Origin: SpSt-333 sp040751955
GTDB taxonomy: Bacteria > Bacteroidota > Ignavibacteria > UBA10030 > UBA8401
Reading direction: 5' to 3'
Length of the DNA: 18,902 bases
NCBI GenBank assembly: GCA_040751955.1
Contig: JBFMFY010000059.1
Location: forward strand, 1-18,902
The notes beneath the pieces are model-generated. The model searched no databases. It was not told the DNA's origin and worked only from the letters and a program-made list of their open reading frames with translations. Numbering within the stretch: position 1 is the first letter of the stretch; every line of letters starts with the position of its first letter. The position numbers and the translations under genes are program-made. This document shows positions 7,545-15,601 of the stretch, piece by piece.

Positions 7545-10406
7545 TTACTTCAGGGATTGAAATACTGCGTTGTGGACGGCAGGTCTCACCCTGAATATTT
7601 TCGTGGAGTTCCGTGTCGGATATACACGGTTTGTGAGAAAGATTACGATGATCTTTTTTTCCGGATCGACCACGACCGATGTGCCAGTAAATCCGGTATG
7701 AAGAAAAGTTTTCATTGAAGTGTATTTTCCAGAGAATGAACCGTCCGATGATTTAGTATCCCAGCCGATTCCTCGGCTCGATTTTTCGGATTGTCGCGTC
7801 GTGAATTGCTTGATTGTTTCTTCTTGAATGTACCGCTTACCGCCGTAGATGCCTCCGTTCAATTCCATTTGCAAGATTTTCACCAGATCGGATGCGGTCG
7901 AAAACAACCCCGCATGACCGGATACGCCGCCGAGCGTTGCTGCATTTTCGTCATGCACACGTCCCTTCACAGCGCGGTACGTTTTCTTCCAGGTTGAATC
8001 AACTTCTGTGGGCACAACCCTTCCCCACACTGTCTGAGGCGGATTGTACATCGTATTCTTCATCCCAAGCGGCTTGAAGAAAACGGAATCAACGTATGTA
8101 TCAAGAGTAGCCTTTGTCACCTTCTCAATCACTTTACCCATGGTAATCAATCCGAGATCGGAATATACGGTCGAATCTCCTGTTCTATACACAAGCGGCG
8201 CGGCATAAATGGAATCGAGCACACACCTCGGCGAATCGCAGATCTCATAGTATTTCCTCCATGCCTGCAGTCCGCTGTTATGAACCATCAGATTGTACAA
8301 AGTGATCTTCTCTTTTCCGTTCTGTCCAAACTCGGGAATATATTTTATGACAGGATCGTTCAACGTAATTCGTTTTTCATCAACAAGGCGCATGACAGCA
8401 CTGGTTGTTGCGATGACCTTTGTAACTGAAGCAAGATCGAACATTGCATCAGTGGTAACAGGCACTGCAGTCGGATCGTACGTCATCCGTCCGTATGCTT
8501 TTTCGTGAACGATATATCCATCTTTGGCAACCAGTAGAACCGCACCGGGGAATGCCGAATCAGAAACTGCTGCAGTAATGATTGTGTCGATTTTTTTTAG
8601 CGCGGTGGGATCAAAACCAACGTCCGACGGTTTTGCATAACCGACTACGACCGGTTCGTACCGCACACCGTCGCCGTACAAATATTTTCCCGGTATTGAA
8701 ATTGGAAGTTTTCCGCGAGCGGGCTGTTCGCCAAAGAGCACTTCTGCACATGCTTCTTCCGATACAGTGCTTGCACCGTACGCGTGTACGAAAGCGGACA
8801 ACAGCGGAATTTCACCGACGACATAAGGATTTCCCGTCGAGATACCAACGACCGGTTTTTTGAGCGCGGCAATATCATTGACAAGCTGTATCACTTCTTT
8901 AGGAAGAAACCCCGACATTGCGCCGGAGCGCATTTGATAATTGAACTGGCAGATGATGAGATCGGAACTTTTTGCTTTCTTCAACGCCGTTTCGTATTCC
9001 ATGGTGTTGCTGCGCGGATCGATGATGACTGCATCAACACGTGCCCGCTGCCGCACTTCGTTGAGCAATTCTTTGTTCCCTTCCGGATCTTCCGCATCGG
9101 CAAGTACAATATAAAGCACCTTCGTGCCGTTCAAGTTTCTGAGTGGAAGAATATTTGATTCATTACCAAGCACAGTAATTGATCTTCGTGCAATCTCTTT
9201 TGCCAGTTCTTTGTGCGCCTGAATTCCCACCACTGAACTCAAAGAATCGACCGACACTTTCTTGTTTTGGTGTAATCCCACCCACTGTTTGTACGACAGA
9301 ATTTTCCGGACGGAGTAATTCAATCGCTCTTCGGAAATTACTCCTCGGCGAACCGTACTGATCAACGAATCTATTGCTTCATCCGTATTGGGAGACATCA
9401 ACAACATGTCCGACCCTGCATTGAAGGCGCGAACCGCCGCCTCACCTGCGTTGTATAATTTGCTGATCCCCTTCATCGCCAAAGCATCGGTAACAATGAG
9501 CCCGTCAAATCTCATCTCCTCTTTCAACAGTTTCGTGGTGATATTGCCTGAAGCTGTTGCGGGAATGGAATCTGAATTGTCAAACGCTGCTGAGTGAATA
9601 TGTGCTACCATCACGGACATGACGCCGTTTTGTATAGCATCCTTGAACGGATATAATTCCACGCTGTCCATGCGTCCGCGGGAAAGATGGAGGGAAGGGA
9701 GTTCGAGATGCGTATCAATATCGGTATCGCCGTGTCCGGGAAAATGTTTGACCGTTGCGATCATGTTTCCATCCTGTTCACCTCGGATAACCGCACGCGC
9801 CATATTTGCAACGAGTTTCGGATTTTCACTAAACGAGCGTGTATTGATGACTGGATTTTTCGGATTGTTGTTGACATCAACCACGGGCGAATAATTTTGA
9901 TGGACACCGAGCGCCCGAGCCTCTTTTGCAATGGTAAGCCCCATTTGATACGCCAGGTTTGTGTCTCTGGTCGCCCCGAGCGCCATTGCACGCGGAAATG
10001 TCGTCGCCTGTCCGAGCCGCATACCGGCGCCCCATTCAAAGTCCACTGTTATGAGCAACGGAGTTTTCGCGATTTGTTGTAATTTGTTGATATGGATCGG
10101 GAATTCGTAAATACCACCGAGCGAGAAGTAAAACCCACCGACTTTCTTTTCCATCGTGTATCTGACAAGTTCCTGCCAACGTTTTGCATCCTCAGGCATA
10201 TAGTAGGATGTCGTCCAGACAATGAGCAGCTGTCCAACCTTCTCTTCCAGTGTCATCGATTGGAGAACCGAATCAACCCATGATTGTTTTACATGTCCAA
10301 CGTCGCTGCTCCGATCATCGGACGATGACATTTGTTCTAACTGCGGGGATGTTGAACAATTGAATGCCAGAAGAGAAATGAGTGCAGCAAAAAGAATTTT
10401 GTTCAT
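7545..10406 (-). CDS. NagZ-AmiE fusion: GH3 beta-N-acetylglucosaminidase plus serine-hydrolase amidase, probable lipoprotein
   Basis: A 953-aa fusion. An N-terminal hydrophobic signal with Cys17 (AFNC, a non-ideal lipobox) points to export and probable lipidation. Residues about 45-375 are a GH3 catalytic domain. They contain KHFPGHGDTDIDTH (220-233) with the NagZ-type Asp231/His233 dyad, and the nucleophile Asp307 in VTDALAMKGI. Residues about 400-590 are the GH3 C-terminal alpha/beta domain. Residues about 594-953 are a beta-lactamase-like serine hydrolase with S660-x-x-K663 (SVTK), Y748-S-D and H903-T-G. In Bacillus subtilis the two activities are separate neighbours, NagZ (YbbD) and AmiE (YbbE). 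Together they remove GlcNAc and then split MurNAc from the peptide, and the same chemistry is inferred here. The C-terminal domain is not expected to be an antibiotic-resistance beta-lactamase. The gene is last in the salvage operon; its ATG overlaps the kinase stop codon (ATGA). The domains are clear. The lipidation and the amidase specificity are less so. Confidence 0.93.
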   Translation of the reverse strand: MNKILFAALISLLAFNCSTSPQLEQMSSSDDRSSDVGHVKQSWVDSVLQSMTLEEKVGQLLIVWTTSYYMPEDAKRWQELVRYTMEKKVGGFYFSLGGIYEFPIHINKLQQIAKTPLLITVDFEWGAGMRLGQATTFPRAMALGATRDTNLAYQMGLTIAKEARALGVHQNYSPVVDVNNNPKNPVINTRSFSENPKLVANMARAVIRGEQDGNMIATVKHFPGHGDTDIDTHLELPSLHLSRGRMDSVELYPFKDAIQNGVMSVMVAHIHSAAFDNSDSIPATASGNITTKLLKEEMRFDGLIVTDALAMKGISKLYNAGEAAVRAFNAGSDMLLMSPNTDEAIDSLISTVRRGVISEERLNYSVRKILSYKQWVGLHQNKKVSVDSLSSVVGIQAHKELAKEIARRSITVLGNESNILPLRNLNGTKVLYIVLADAEDPEGNKELLNEVRQRARVDAVIIDPRSNTMEYETALKKAKSSDLIICQFNYQMRSGAMSGFLPKEVIQLVNDIAALKKPVVGISTGNPYVVGEIPLLSAFVHAYGASTVSEEACAEVLFGEQPARGKLPISIPGKYLYGDGVRYEPVVVGYAKPSDVGFDPTALKKIDTIITAAVSDSAFPGAVLLVAKDGYIVHEKAYGRMTYDPTAVPVTTDAMFDLASVTKVIATTSAVMRLVDEKRITLNDPVIKYIPEFGQNGKEKITLYNLMVHNSGLQAWRKYYEICDSPRCVLDSIYAAPLVYRTGDSTVYSDLGLITMGKVIEKVTKATLDTYVDSVFFKPLGMKNTMYNPPQTVWGRVVPTEVDSTWKKTYRAVKGRVHDENAATLGGVSGHAGLFSTASDLVKILQMELNGGIYGGKRYIQEETIKQFTTRQSEKSSRGIGWDTKSSDGSFSGKYTSMKTFLHTGFTGTSVVVDPEKKIIVIFLTNRVYPTRNSTKIFRVRPAVHNAVFQSLK

Positions 10407-11368
10407 GCAGGTATCCGGTTGTGCTTTGTTCTCATCCCAATCACCACCGCTCCGTATGCCGGTGAGGTCATTGGTTGGATGATTTCAGCCAAAGGTATTG
10501 TTGAAGAAATATAGCGACGCAGCAATTGTGAAAGCAGCGTGTCGTTGGCGATCAATCCGCCGATGAACGCCAATTTTACTTTCGATCGTACCTTTGCTTT
10601 CGAAGATGCAAGAATCTTTTTTGCCGCCACCTTTACATGCTCAGCAAGCATCACGGCAGCCTGCTCAACGATCAGCAAACAGACACGATCTTTTTTCGAT
10701 GCCGCTTCCAACACCAATGGCGCAACTGAAGCGACATCAAATCCATTTTTATAGACCGCGTTGATAATCGCAGTTTGATCGTTCAGCCCAAACTTTTTTG
10801 CGATCATTGAAGTCAACTTTGTTTTTTCACCCCGTCCGTCGAGATGATGTGTTACGGCTGTGAGCCCTAATCTGCCGATATAAAATCCGCTCCCTTCATC
10901 GCCAAGGATTCTTCCCCATCCGCCAACACGATGAATTTTTCCTTTGGCATCCTTGCCGAATGCAATCGAGCCCGTCCCAGCGATTAAAATAATCCCTTCT
11001 TCTCCCTTAAAAGCTCCTTCAAGTGCAATACGGGCATCGCTTTCAATGATGACGTTTTGCAGTTTCGATTTCTTTTTTGCTGCATATTGTTTCAATCCCT
11101 TCGCCATCCGTTCCTGATCGCCGGCGCGACCGGCACCGGTAAGCCCGCAGACGACTGCGGCAATTTCTTTTATTGTGCAAGGTACCGATTCACAGCACGA
11201 TTGAATCAACGAATAGATCGTCTCCGCAGCTTTCTCAACACCGATAATCTGGAAATTTGATGGACCGCCGACATGCTCGGCAAGAATTTTTCCATTACCA
11301 TCCGCAATGATGGCGTGAGTTTTGGTGCCGCCGCCATCCATTCCAATAAAATATTTTTGCGATTTCAT
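10403..11368 (-). CDS. BadF/BadG-family N-acetylglucosamine/N-acetylmuramic acid kinase
   Basis: A 321-aa cytoplasmic sugar kinase of the BadF/BadG/BcrA/BcrD (NAGK-like) ASKHA family. The phosphate-1 motif is DGGGTKT (residues 11-17). The probable catalytic base is Asp111 in ESDARIALEGA. The phosphate-2 motif is AGTGSIA (130-136), followed by VGGWGRILGDEGSG (148-161); the adenosine motif is near FIGGLIAND (268-276). Members phosphorylate GlcNAc or MurNAc at O6; Clostridium MurK accepts both and Tannerella MurK uses MurNAc. Specificity cannot be read from the sequence. Its position between an AmpG-like permease gene and a NagZ-AmiE gene fits salvage of amino sugars freed from peptidoglycan. 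It starts one base after the permease stop and overlaps the NagZ-AmiE start by 4 bp. No murQ etherase is seen in the window. Confidence 0.9.
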   Translation of the reverse strand: MKSQKYFIGMDGGGTKTHAIIADGNGKILAEHVGGPSNFQIIGVEKAAETIYSLIQSCCESVPCTIKEIAAVVCGLTGAGRAGDQERMAKGLKQYAAKKKSKLQNVIIESDARIALEGAFKGEEGIILIAGTGSIAFGKDAKGKIHRVGGWGRILGDEGSGFYIGRLGLTAVTHHLDGRGEKTKLTSMIAKKFGLNDQTAIINAVYKNGFDVASVAPLVLEAASKKDRVCLLIVEQAAVMLAEHVKVAAKKILASSKAKVRSKVKLAFIGGLIANDTLLSQLLRRYISSTIPLAEIIQPMTSPAYGAVVIGMRTKHNRIPA

Positions 11369-11369
11369 G

Positions 11370-12656
11370 CTATTCTTTTTTCTTTCCGAATCCTTCTGGT
11401 ATTTTCACCAATGCGGCAACAAGAAAACCGGGAATAGTTGACGCCATCACCCACAAGAAGAAATTCCCGTACCCGATCTGGTCTTGCAGCCAACCGCTGA
11501 ACATTCCCGGCAGCATCATTCCCAACGCCATAAATCCTGTGCAGATAGCGTAATGGGCGGTCTTGTGTTCCCCTTCGGAGACCATGATCATGTAGAGCAT
11601 GTATGCAGTAAATCCGAATCCGTAGCCGAATTGTTCAAGCGCGACAGCGGCATTGATGACAAAAAAGTTCTCCGGCTGAACATGTGAAAGGAATACGAAT
11701 GCTGCATCAGGTAAATGAATAATAAACACCATCGGCCAGAGCCAGAACTTCAATCCACGTTTTGAAATGACGTACCCTCCAAGCAGTCCGCCGAGCGTTA
11801 AGGAAATGACGCCGACCGTTCCGTACACAATTCCGACCTCCTGCGTTGTCAGTCCAAGCCCCCCTTCCGTTCGCGGATCGAGAAGGAAGGGTGTGACAAG
11901 TTTTACCAGTTGTGCTTCGGCAAATCGGTACAAAAGCAGGAATGCAAGAATGATAGCGATCTCTTTTCGCTTGAAGAAGGTCGCAAATGTGTTGAAGAAT
12001 TCTTTCAGGATTTCCTTTGAGGAACTTTGCGCAAGGGTTGCTTTATCTCCCGCGGGATAGGGAAGCATAAAACGGTGGTAGATAAAGAGGGCGATAAACA
12101 TTCCTGCCAAAACAAAAAATGTGATTGACCATCCGGTTGGAATACTACCTGTGGAATTTTCCAGCCATCCAGCGAGCACAACAAGCAAACCCTGTCCGGT
12201 AATCATCGCAACGCGGTAAAATGTACTGCGTACCCCCACAAATGCCGCTTGTTGATGCTGTTCCAGTGCGAGCATGTAGAATCCATCCGCAGCGATATCA
12301 TGGGTCGCTGAACTGAACGCCATCAGCCAAAAAACAGCGAGCGTGATCTGAAAGAAATTTGAAAGCGGTATCGTGAATGCAACGGCGGCGAGTGATGCAC
12401 CGATCAACAATTGAAGTGCAACGATCCAGAACCGTTTCGTCCTGAACATATCGACGAAGGGAGACCACAACGGCTTAATCACCCACGGCAGATACAACCA
12501 ACTTGTGTAGAGAGCAATATCGGTGTTGGAAATGCCCATCTTCTTGTACATGATGACGGAAATGCTCATGACGACCACGTACGGAATTCCCTGACCGAAA
12601 TAGAGAGAGGGGATCCACCACCACGGGCTTCTTGTTTTTTGTTCTACTGATTCCAT
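11370..12656 (-). CDS. AmpG-like MFS permease (muropeptide/amino-sugar importer)
   Basis: An integral membrane MFS protein of 428 aa with about 12 hydrophobic segments. AmpG-type landmarks are visible: YFGQGIPYVVV in TM1, KPLWSPFVDM at about residues 61-70 in the loop after TM2, and SSATHDIAADGF near 115-126, resembling the TQDI-DA motif of AmpG. E. coli AmpG is longer (491 aa, extra C-terminal helices) and imports GlcNAc-anhydroMurNAc species. I choose the ATG at 12656 because AAAGGA lies 4-5 bases upstream. An in-frame ATG at 12698 would begin inside the palindromic repeat and adds 14 unremarkable residues. The gene ends one base before the kinase gene. If the neighbouring NagZ-AmiE acts outside the cytoplasm, the cargo may be free GlcNAc/MurNAc rather than muropeptides. 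Transporter type is confident, substrate is inferred. Confidence 0.85.
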   Translation of the reverse strand: MESVEQKTRSPWWWIPSLYFGQGIPYVVVMSISVIMYKKMGISNTDIALYTSWLYLPWVIKPLWSPFVDMFRTKRFWIVALQLLIGASLAAVAFTIPLSNFFQITLAVFWLMAFSSATHDIAADGFYMLALEQHQQAAFVGVRSTFYRVAMITGQGLLVVLAGWLENSTGSIPTGWSITFFVLAGMFIALFIYHRFMLPYPAGDKATLAQSSSKEILKEFFNTFATFFKRKEIAIILAFLLLYRFAEAQLVKLVTPFLLDPRTEGGLGLTTQEVGIVYGTVGVISLTLGGLLGGYVISKRGLKFWLWPMVFIIHLPDAAFVFLSHVQPENFFVINAAVALEQFGYGFGFTAYMLYMIMVSEGEHKTAHYAICTGFMALGMMLPGMFSGWLQDQIGYGNFFLWVMASTIPGFLVAALVKIPEGFGKKKE

Positions 12657-12682
12657 AATTTCCTTTGCTAAAAAATAATCGC

Positions 12683-12773
12683 TGTCATTTCGTGCCATGT
12701 TCTCAATGGCGAGAAATCTGGGTGAGCATCAGATTTTTCATCCCGATAAAAAATATCGGGACTCGAAATGACA
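12683..12773. repeat. 91-bp palindromic cloverleaf repeat (REP/MITE-like) in the salvage operon
   Basis: Perfect 10-bp terminal inverted repeats, TGTCATTTCG at 12683-12692 and CGAAATGACA at 12764-12773, enclose three hairpins. They are GCCAT/ATGGC (12694-12698 with 12706-12710), AAATCTG/CAGATTT (12714-12720 with 12730-12736) and TCCCGATA/TATCGGGA (12741-12748 with 12754-12761, 5-base loop). The whole folds into a four-way cloverleaf in either strand. Similar TGTCATTTCG...GAGAAATCT repeats are, as I recall, common in Bacteroidota genomes, so this is probably one copy of a dispersed family. It lies between the spoIID-like gene and the AmpG-like gene, so it would be transcribed in the operon mRNA and may affect stability or partial termination there. 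No transposase is nearby. Confidence 0.8.
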
Positions 12774-12788
12774 ATACAACGGAATTTT

Positions 12789-14105
12789 TTAATACAATTT
12801 CTTCAACTCTGCGCCGCGGAAATAATGTTTTACGATACTTTCCGCCTTCCATCCTTCCACCGCCATTACTGCGGCGCCGATCTGGCACAAACCAACACCG
12901 TGACCCCATCCTGCACCGTGCAAAATAAATGTACCGTTTTCCTTTGTAACAATGAATGCGGAGCTATAAAGATGGCTTTTAGAAAGCCAGCGGCGTATCT
13001 CCAATTCCTTACCGACAGTCAATGTTTTTTTCGAACCGACGATCTTCAATTTTGTAATGCGTCCGGATGGTCCGCGATGGAGCGGAATCAATTCCTGCAC
13101 TTCGCCGAAATCAATTCCGGATCGCTTATGAATCAATTCAGACAGATCATGCTGTGTATATTCCACTTTCCATCGGAAAAAATCGGTCGTCTCCTGATCG
13201 AACGACGGAAGAACCTGGCGGAGAATGTTGCCATCAGTTGTGTTGCAAAATGCCTTCGGTGAAGACATAATCCATTCTTTCGCCTCCACTTCGGATGCAA
13301 TGTGTTGATGATCGGCGGAAGAACATGAAACAGTCCTTAAATAAGCAATAGGTGTGTTCGCCCATGCATTTTCGAACTGTTCGGTCAGACCGCCGCATGC
13401 TTTATAGAATCGTGCATCGCAAATTTCGTTTTCGTACACAAGAAAAAGACCACGCGTATCGGCGATTGCATTTTGTACTTCGGGTGAAATGATTTTTGAG
13501 ACACCCTGGTAGCGCTGGCAATGATCATCCGCGCAGACATCGAAGATGTCGTGATCTTCGCGGTCGTACCACCGTGTGATCTCGTGTTCGGTCTGGAATG
13601 AACGCTGAGACGGAACGCCGACGGTGGAGAATCGCTTCTTCATCTCCAGCATAGCAACAAGCCAGCTGCGTGAGGTGATCGCATGTGCTTTCAGGAGTTC
13701 CGGCGGAGCTGTTGCGCTCATTTCGGATGAAATGACGGAGGCGAGATACTTTTCAACCGAGATCTGATTGATGGCGGTGATTGTTCCATTGGTGCGGGCA
13801 ACAAGTCTGAGTGCACCTTCAAATGTCTGGTCCTCTTCCCGTTCCCAATGAAAGTTGATGCCGAAGATGACATCACGCAATGTGAACGTTCCGCCGTTGA
13901 GAGGCACAAATACGATCTCATTCGCGCGGATCAATTCAATATCTTTCCCGCCAAGCAGGACAATCTCCGACCCTACGATCTTGGCGACGAATTCTCCCGT
14001 TACGATGACATCCGGAGCGATCCTGAATTTTTCCAGAAGCACGCCGCGTACTTCTTGCACATTTTCAATAATACCGACTTTAATTTCTGGTTCTGTAGAG
14101 ATCAT
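12789..14105 (-). CDS. SpoIID/LytB-domain protein lacking a signal peptide
   Basis: A 438-aa SpoIID/LytB (amidase-enhancer) domain protein. The core motif ISVEKYLASVISSEM carries Glu128, equivalent to the catalytic Glu of SpoIID lytic transglycosylases, which cut denuded glycan strands to 1,6-anhydroMurNAc ends. Further conserved parts are LLKAHAITSRSWL (138-150), a Cys/His-rich VCADDHCQRYQG (190-201) where SpoIID proteins have HSQ-type residues, and GAGWGHGVGLCQIGA (398-411) near the C-terminus. The first about 90 residues form a separate region rich in beta-strand-like sequence. The N-terminus (MISTEPEIKVGII) has no signal peptide or TM segment, so a cytoplasmic location is predicted, which is odd for a wall-cutting enzyme. 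It starts 4 bases after the DUF4922 stop, is translated by coupling, and is followed by the cloverleaf repeat. The fold is confident, the reaction unproven. Confidence 0.88.
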   Translation of the reverse strand: MISTEPEIKVGIIENVQEVRGVLLEKFRIAPDVIVTGEFVAKIVGSEIVLLGGKDIELIRANEIVFVPLNGGTFTLRDVIFGINFHWEREEDQTFEGALRLVARTNGTITAINQISVEKYLASVISSEMSATAPPELLKAHAITSRSWLVAMLEMKKRFSTVGVPSQRSFQTEHEITRWYDREDHDIFDVCADDHCQRYQGVSKIISPEVQNAIADTRGLFLVYENEICDARFYKACGGLTEQFENAWANTPIAYLRTVSCSSADHQHIASEVEAKEWIMSSPKAFCNTTDGNILRQVLPSFDQETTDFFRWKVEYTQHDLSELIHKRSGIDFGEVQELIPLHRGPSGRITKLKIVGSKKTLTVGKELEIRRWLSKSHLYSSAFIVTKENGTFILHGAGWGHGVGLCQIGAAVMAVEGWKAESIVKHYFRGAELKKLY

Positions 14106-14109
14106 ACTA

Positions 14110-15090
14110 TTACAGCAGTGTCAAAATGTTGTGGTGATTTTCAGAACTGACTGAAACTTCCTCAAAAATTTTTGTAACAAGTGCTGCATCAACACTTTTA
14201 AAATCTTTTTCGATCGGCGTAATGATAAGCCCGCCGATATCGACAGCAGCAGGACTGATCAAAATTTTTTCCTCTCCATCCTTAAAATAGACATCCGGTC
14301 TGTGCTTAGCCCGCGGAAAAACGATGATCCTCCACAATCCATCGCTAAAGGAGCAAATCGCATTCAGCATCGGTTCTTCATCTGTTTTCATCGCTTTGCG
14401 CATCGCTCCCGTAAGCCTGAGGAAACCGAATTCAATATCCTGTTTACTGCTGCTTTCCAGTACGATAATAGACCGACCGGTATGAGCTAACTCAAGAATG
14501 TCAATTTCACCGATCCTTTTATACAGACGTCTCCGTTCAACGACTGTAACTTCATTCTCTACCGGAATGGTATTCTTCGGGCTTGCCTGAAAATGCATGT
14601 GATCAGGAGCCGAAGCGCCGCATTTAGGTCCGTTGTAGAAGACCGAATGTGATGCTGCAAAGTCTTTTGCAAGGTCCAAGAAATCGATGATATGCTCTTC
14701 GATGGATTGCGGAATGTGGTCAACATGTGAGATCGTGAAATGTTCCCGGAAGATCGGCATCGGGTTGCACAGTACAATGAATTTCTCACGATACAGGACC
14801 CCTTGTTGATCCGGCGGCAAGTTGTCTGTGCACAAGAAGCATTTCCGTTCTTTGATCGATGCGGGATCGACTTTTGCACCGGTGCTGACGATCCGTTTTG
14901 GGTTGAACTGAAGACGCACGGCGAATGTACCGCAATTGATGATGCGTGTATGAACACCCTCCAGCGCTTCAACTCCTTCTGCCAGCATTCGCCATTTCAT
15001 TTTTTGATCGTGATACAATGCCGATGACAGCGACGATAACGATTCAGATTCTTGGCGGGGGTACGACGAAAAGATCTTTTGTTCGAGCAT
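14110..15090 (-). CDS. DUF4922 protein, GalT/Ap4A-phosphorylase-like (HIT superfamily) nucleotidyltransferase or phosphorylase
   Basis: A 326-aa soluble protein. It has the HIT-superfamily transferase motif H164-x-H166-x-Q168 (DHMHFQAS), in which the middle His is normally the residue that carries the NMP. It also has an upstream C84-x-x-C87 (KCFLC) and nearby histidines (H117, H122, H125), reminiscent of the metal-site layout in galactose-1-phosphate uridylyltransferases. This pattern, rather than the plain HIT HxHxHxx, marks the branch that includes GalT, Ap4A phosphorylase and GDP-L-galactose phosphorylase. I recognise it as the DUF4922 type found in Bacteroidota. In the context of a kinase, a permease and NagZ-AmiE, an inferred substrate is an amino-sugar 1-phosphate or its NDP-sugar; nothing in the sequence proves this. 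It starts 4 bases after the GNAT stop codon and ends 4 bases before spoIID, with no clear Shine-Dalgarno. Confidence 0.8.
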   Translation of the reverse strand: MLEQKIFSSYPRQESESLSSLSSALYHDQKMKWRMLAEGVEALEGVHTRIINCGTFAVRLQFNPKRIVSTGAKVDPASIKERKCFLCTDNLPPDQQGVLYREKFIVLCNPMPIFREHFTISHVDHIPQSIEEHIIDFLDLAKDFAASHSVFYNGPKCGASAPDHMHFQASPKNTIPVENEVTVVERRRLYKRIGEIDILELAHTGRSIIVLESSSKQDIEFGFLRLTGAMRKAMKTDEEPMLNAICSFSDGLWRIIVFPRAKHRPDVYFKDGEEKILISPAAVDIGGLIITPIEKDFKSVDAALVTKIFEEVSVSSENHHNILTLL

Positions 15091-15094
15091 TGAT

Positions 15095-15601
15095 TTACCG
15101 AATGACGCGGAATCCGATGAGATGATTCACGGAAGTTTTCCCCATTTGAAACGGCGATTCTTCAACAAACTGAAAGCCGAGTTTTTTATACCACTCCAGC
15201 GACGGAATATTCTGCACCATCACCCCCAGCCATATTTCAAAGTACTGTAATTCCTTCGCTTTCAATTCCACCATTTTGAGCAGTTCCGTCCCAATCCCTT
15301 GCCCCTGAAATTCCGGCAGTACATAGAGCGATTCAAGGTAGAAGCGATTCTGTTCTTGATTCACCTTCCCTCGCGCATAGCCCACAACGTGGCTTTTCAC
15401 TTCTGCAACAAAACTCCAAACATTCGGATCGTCGTGCAGCCGGGCAAAGTTGATATCGGAATAATAATTGTTGAAATACCAATGGATGTCTTTCATCGGA
15501 ATGAAATCTGCGTACGATGCGATCCATGTATTAAGCAGCACCTTCTGCGTGGCAGCGGTATCATCCATGTTCCATTCACGATATACTGTCTGGAGGGACA
15601 T
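15095..15601 (-). CDS. GNAT-family N-acetyltransferase
   Basis: A 168-aa single-domain GNAT enzyme, typical in length. The acetyl-CoA pyrophosphate-binding motif is complete: YVLPEFQGQGIGTELL (Q-x-x-G-x-G form) at about residues 93-108. The C-terminal NIPSLEWYKKLGFQFVEE is the usual alpha4/beta-strand element around the active site. The acceptor is unknown. It could be a small amino compound or amino sugar, and the position in a peptidoglycan-salvage operon makes an amino sugar or muramyl peptide worth considering, but this is inference. The ATG directly abuts the stop codon of the glycosyltransferase gene (TAAATG) with no Shine-Dalgarno, so translation is coupled. Confidence 0.92.
   Translation of the reverse strand: MSLQTVYREWNMDDTAATQKVLLNTWIASYADFIPMKDIHWYFNNYYSDINFARLHDDPNVWSFVAEVKSHVVGYARGKVNQEQNRFYLESLYVLPEFQGQGIGTELLKMVELKAKELQYFEIWLGVMVQNIPSLEWYKKLGFQFVEESPFQMGKTSVNHLIGFRVIR

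Noticed and set aside
7548..8625. Antibiotic-resistance beta-lactamase
   Set aside because: The SxxK serine-hydrolase domain is fused to NagZ and has YSD and HTG motifs of the AmiE/esterase type, in a peptidoglycan salvage setting.
12657..12698. Upstream in-frame ATG giving a 442-aa AmpG-like permease
   Set aside because: It would start inside the cloverleaf repeat and has no ribosome site, while the ATG at 12656 has AAAGGA just upstream.
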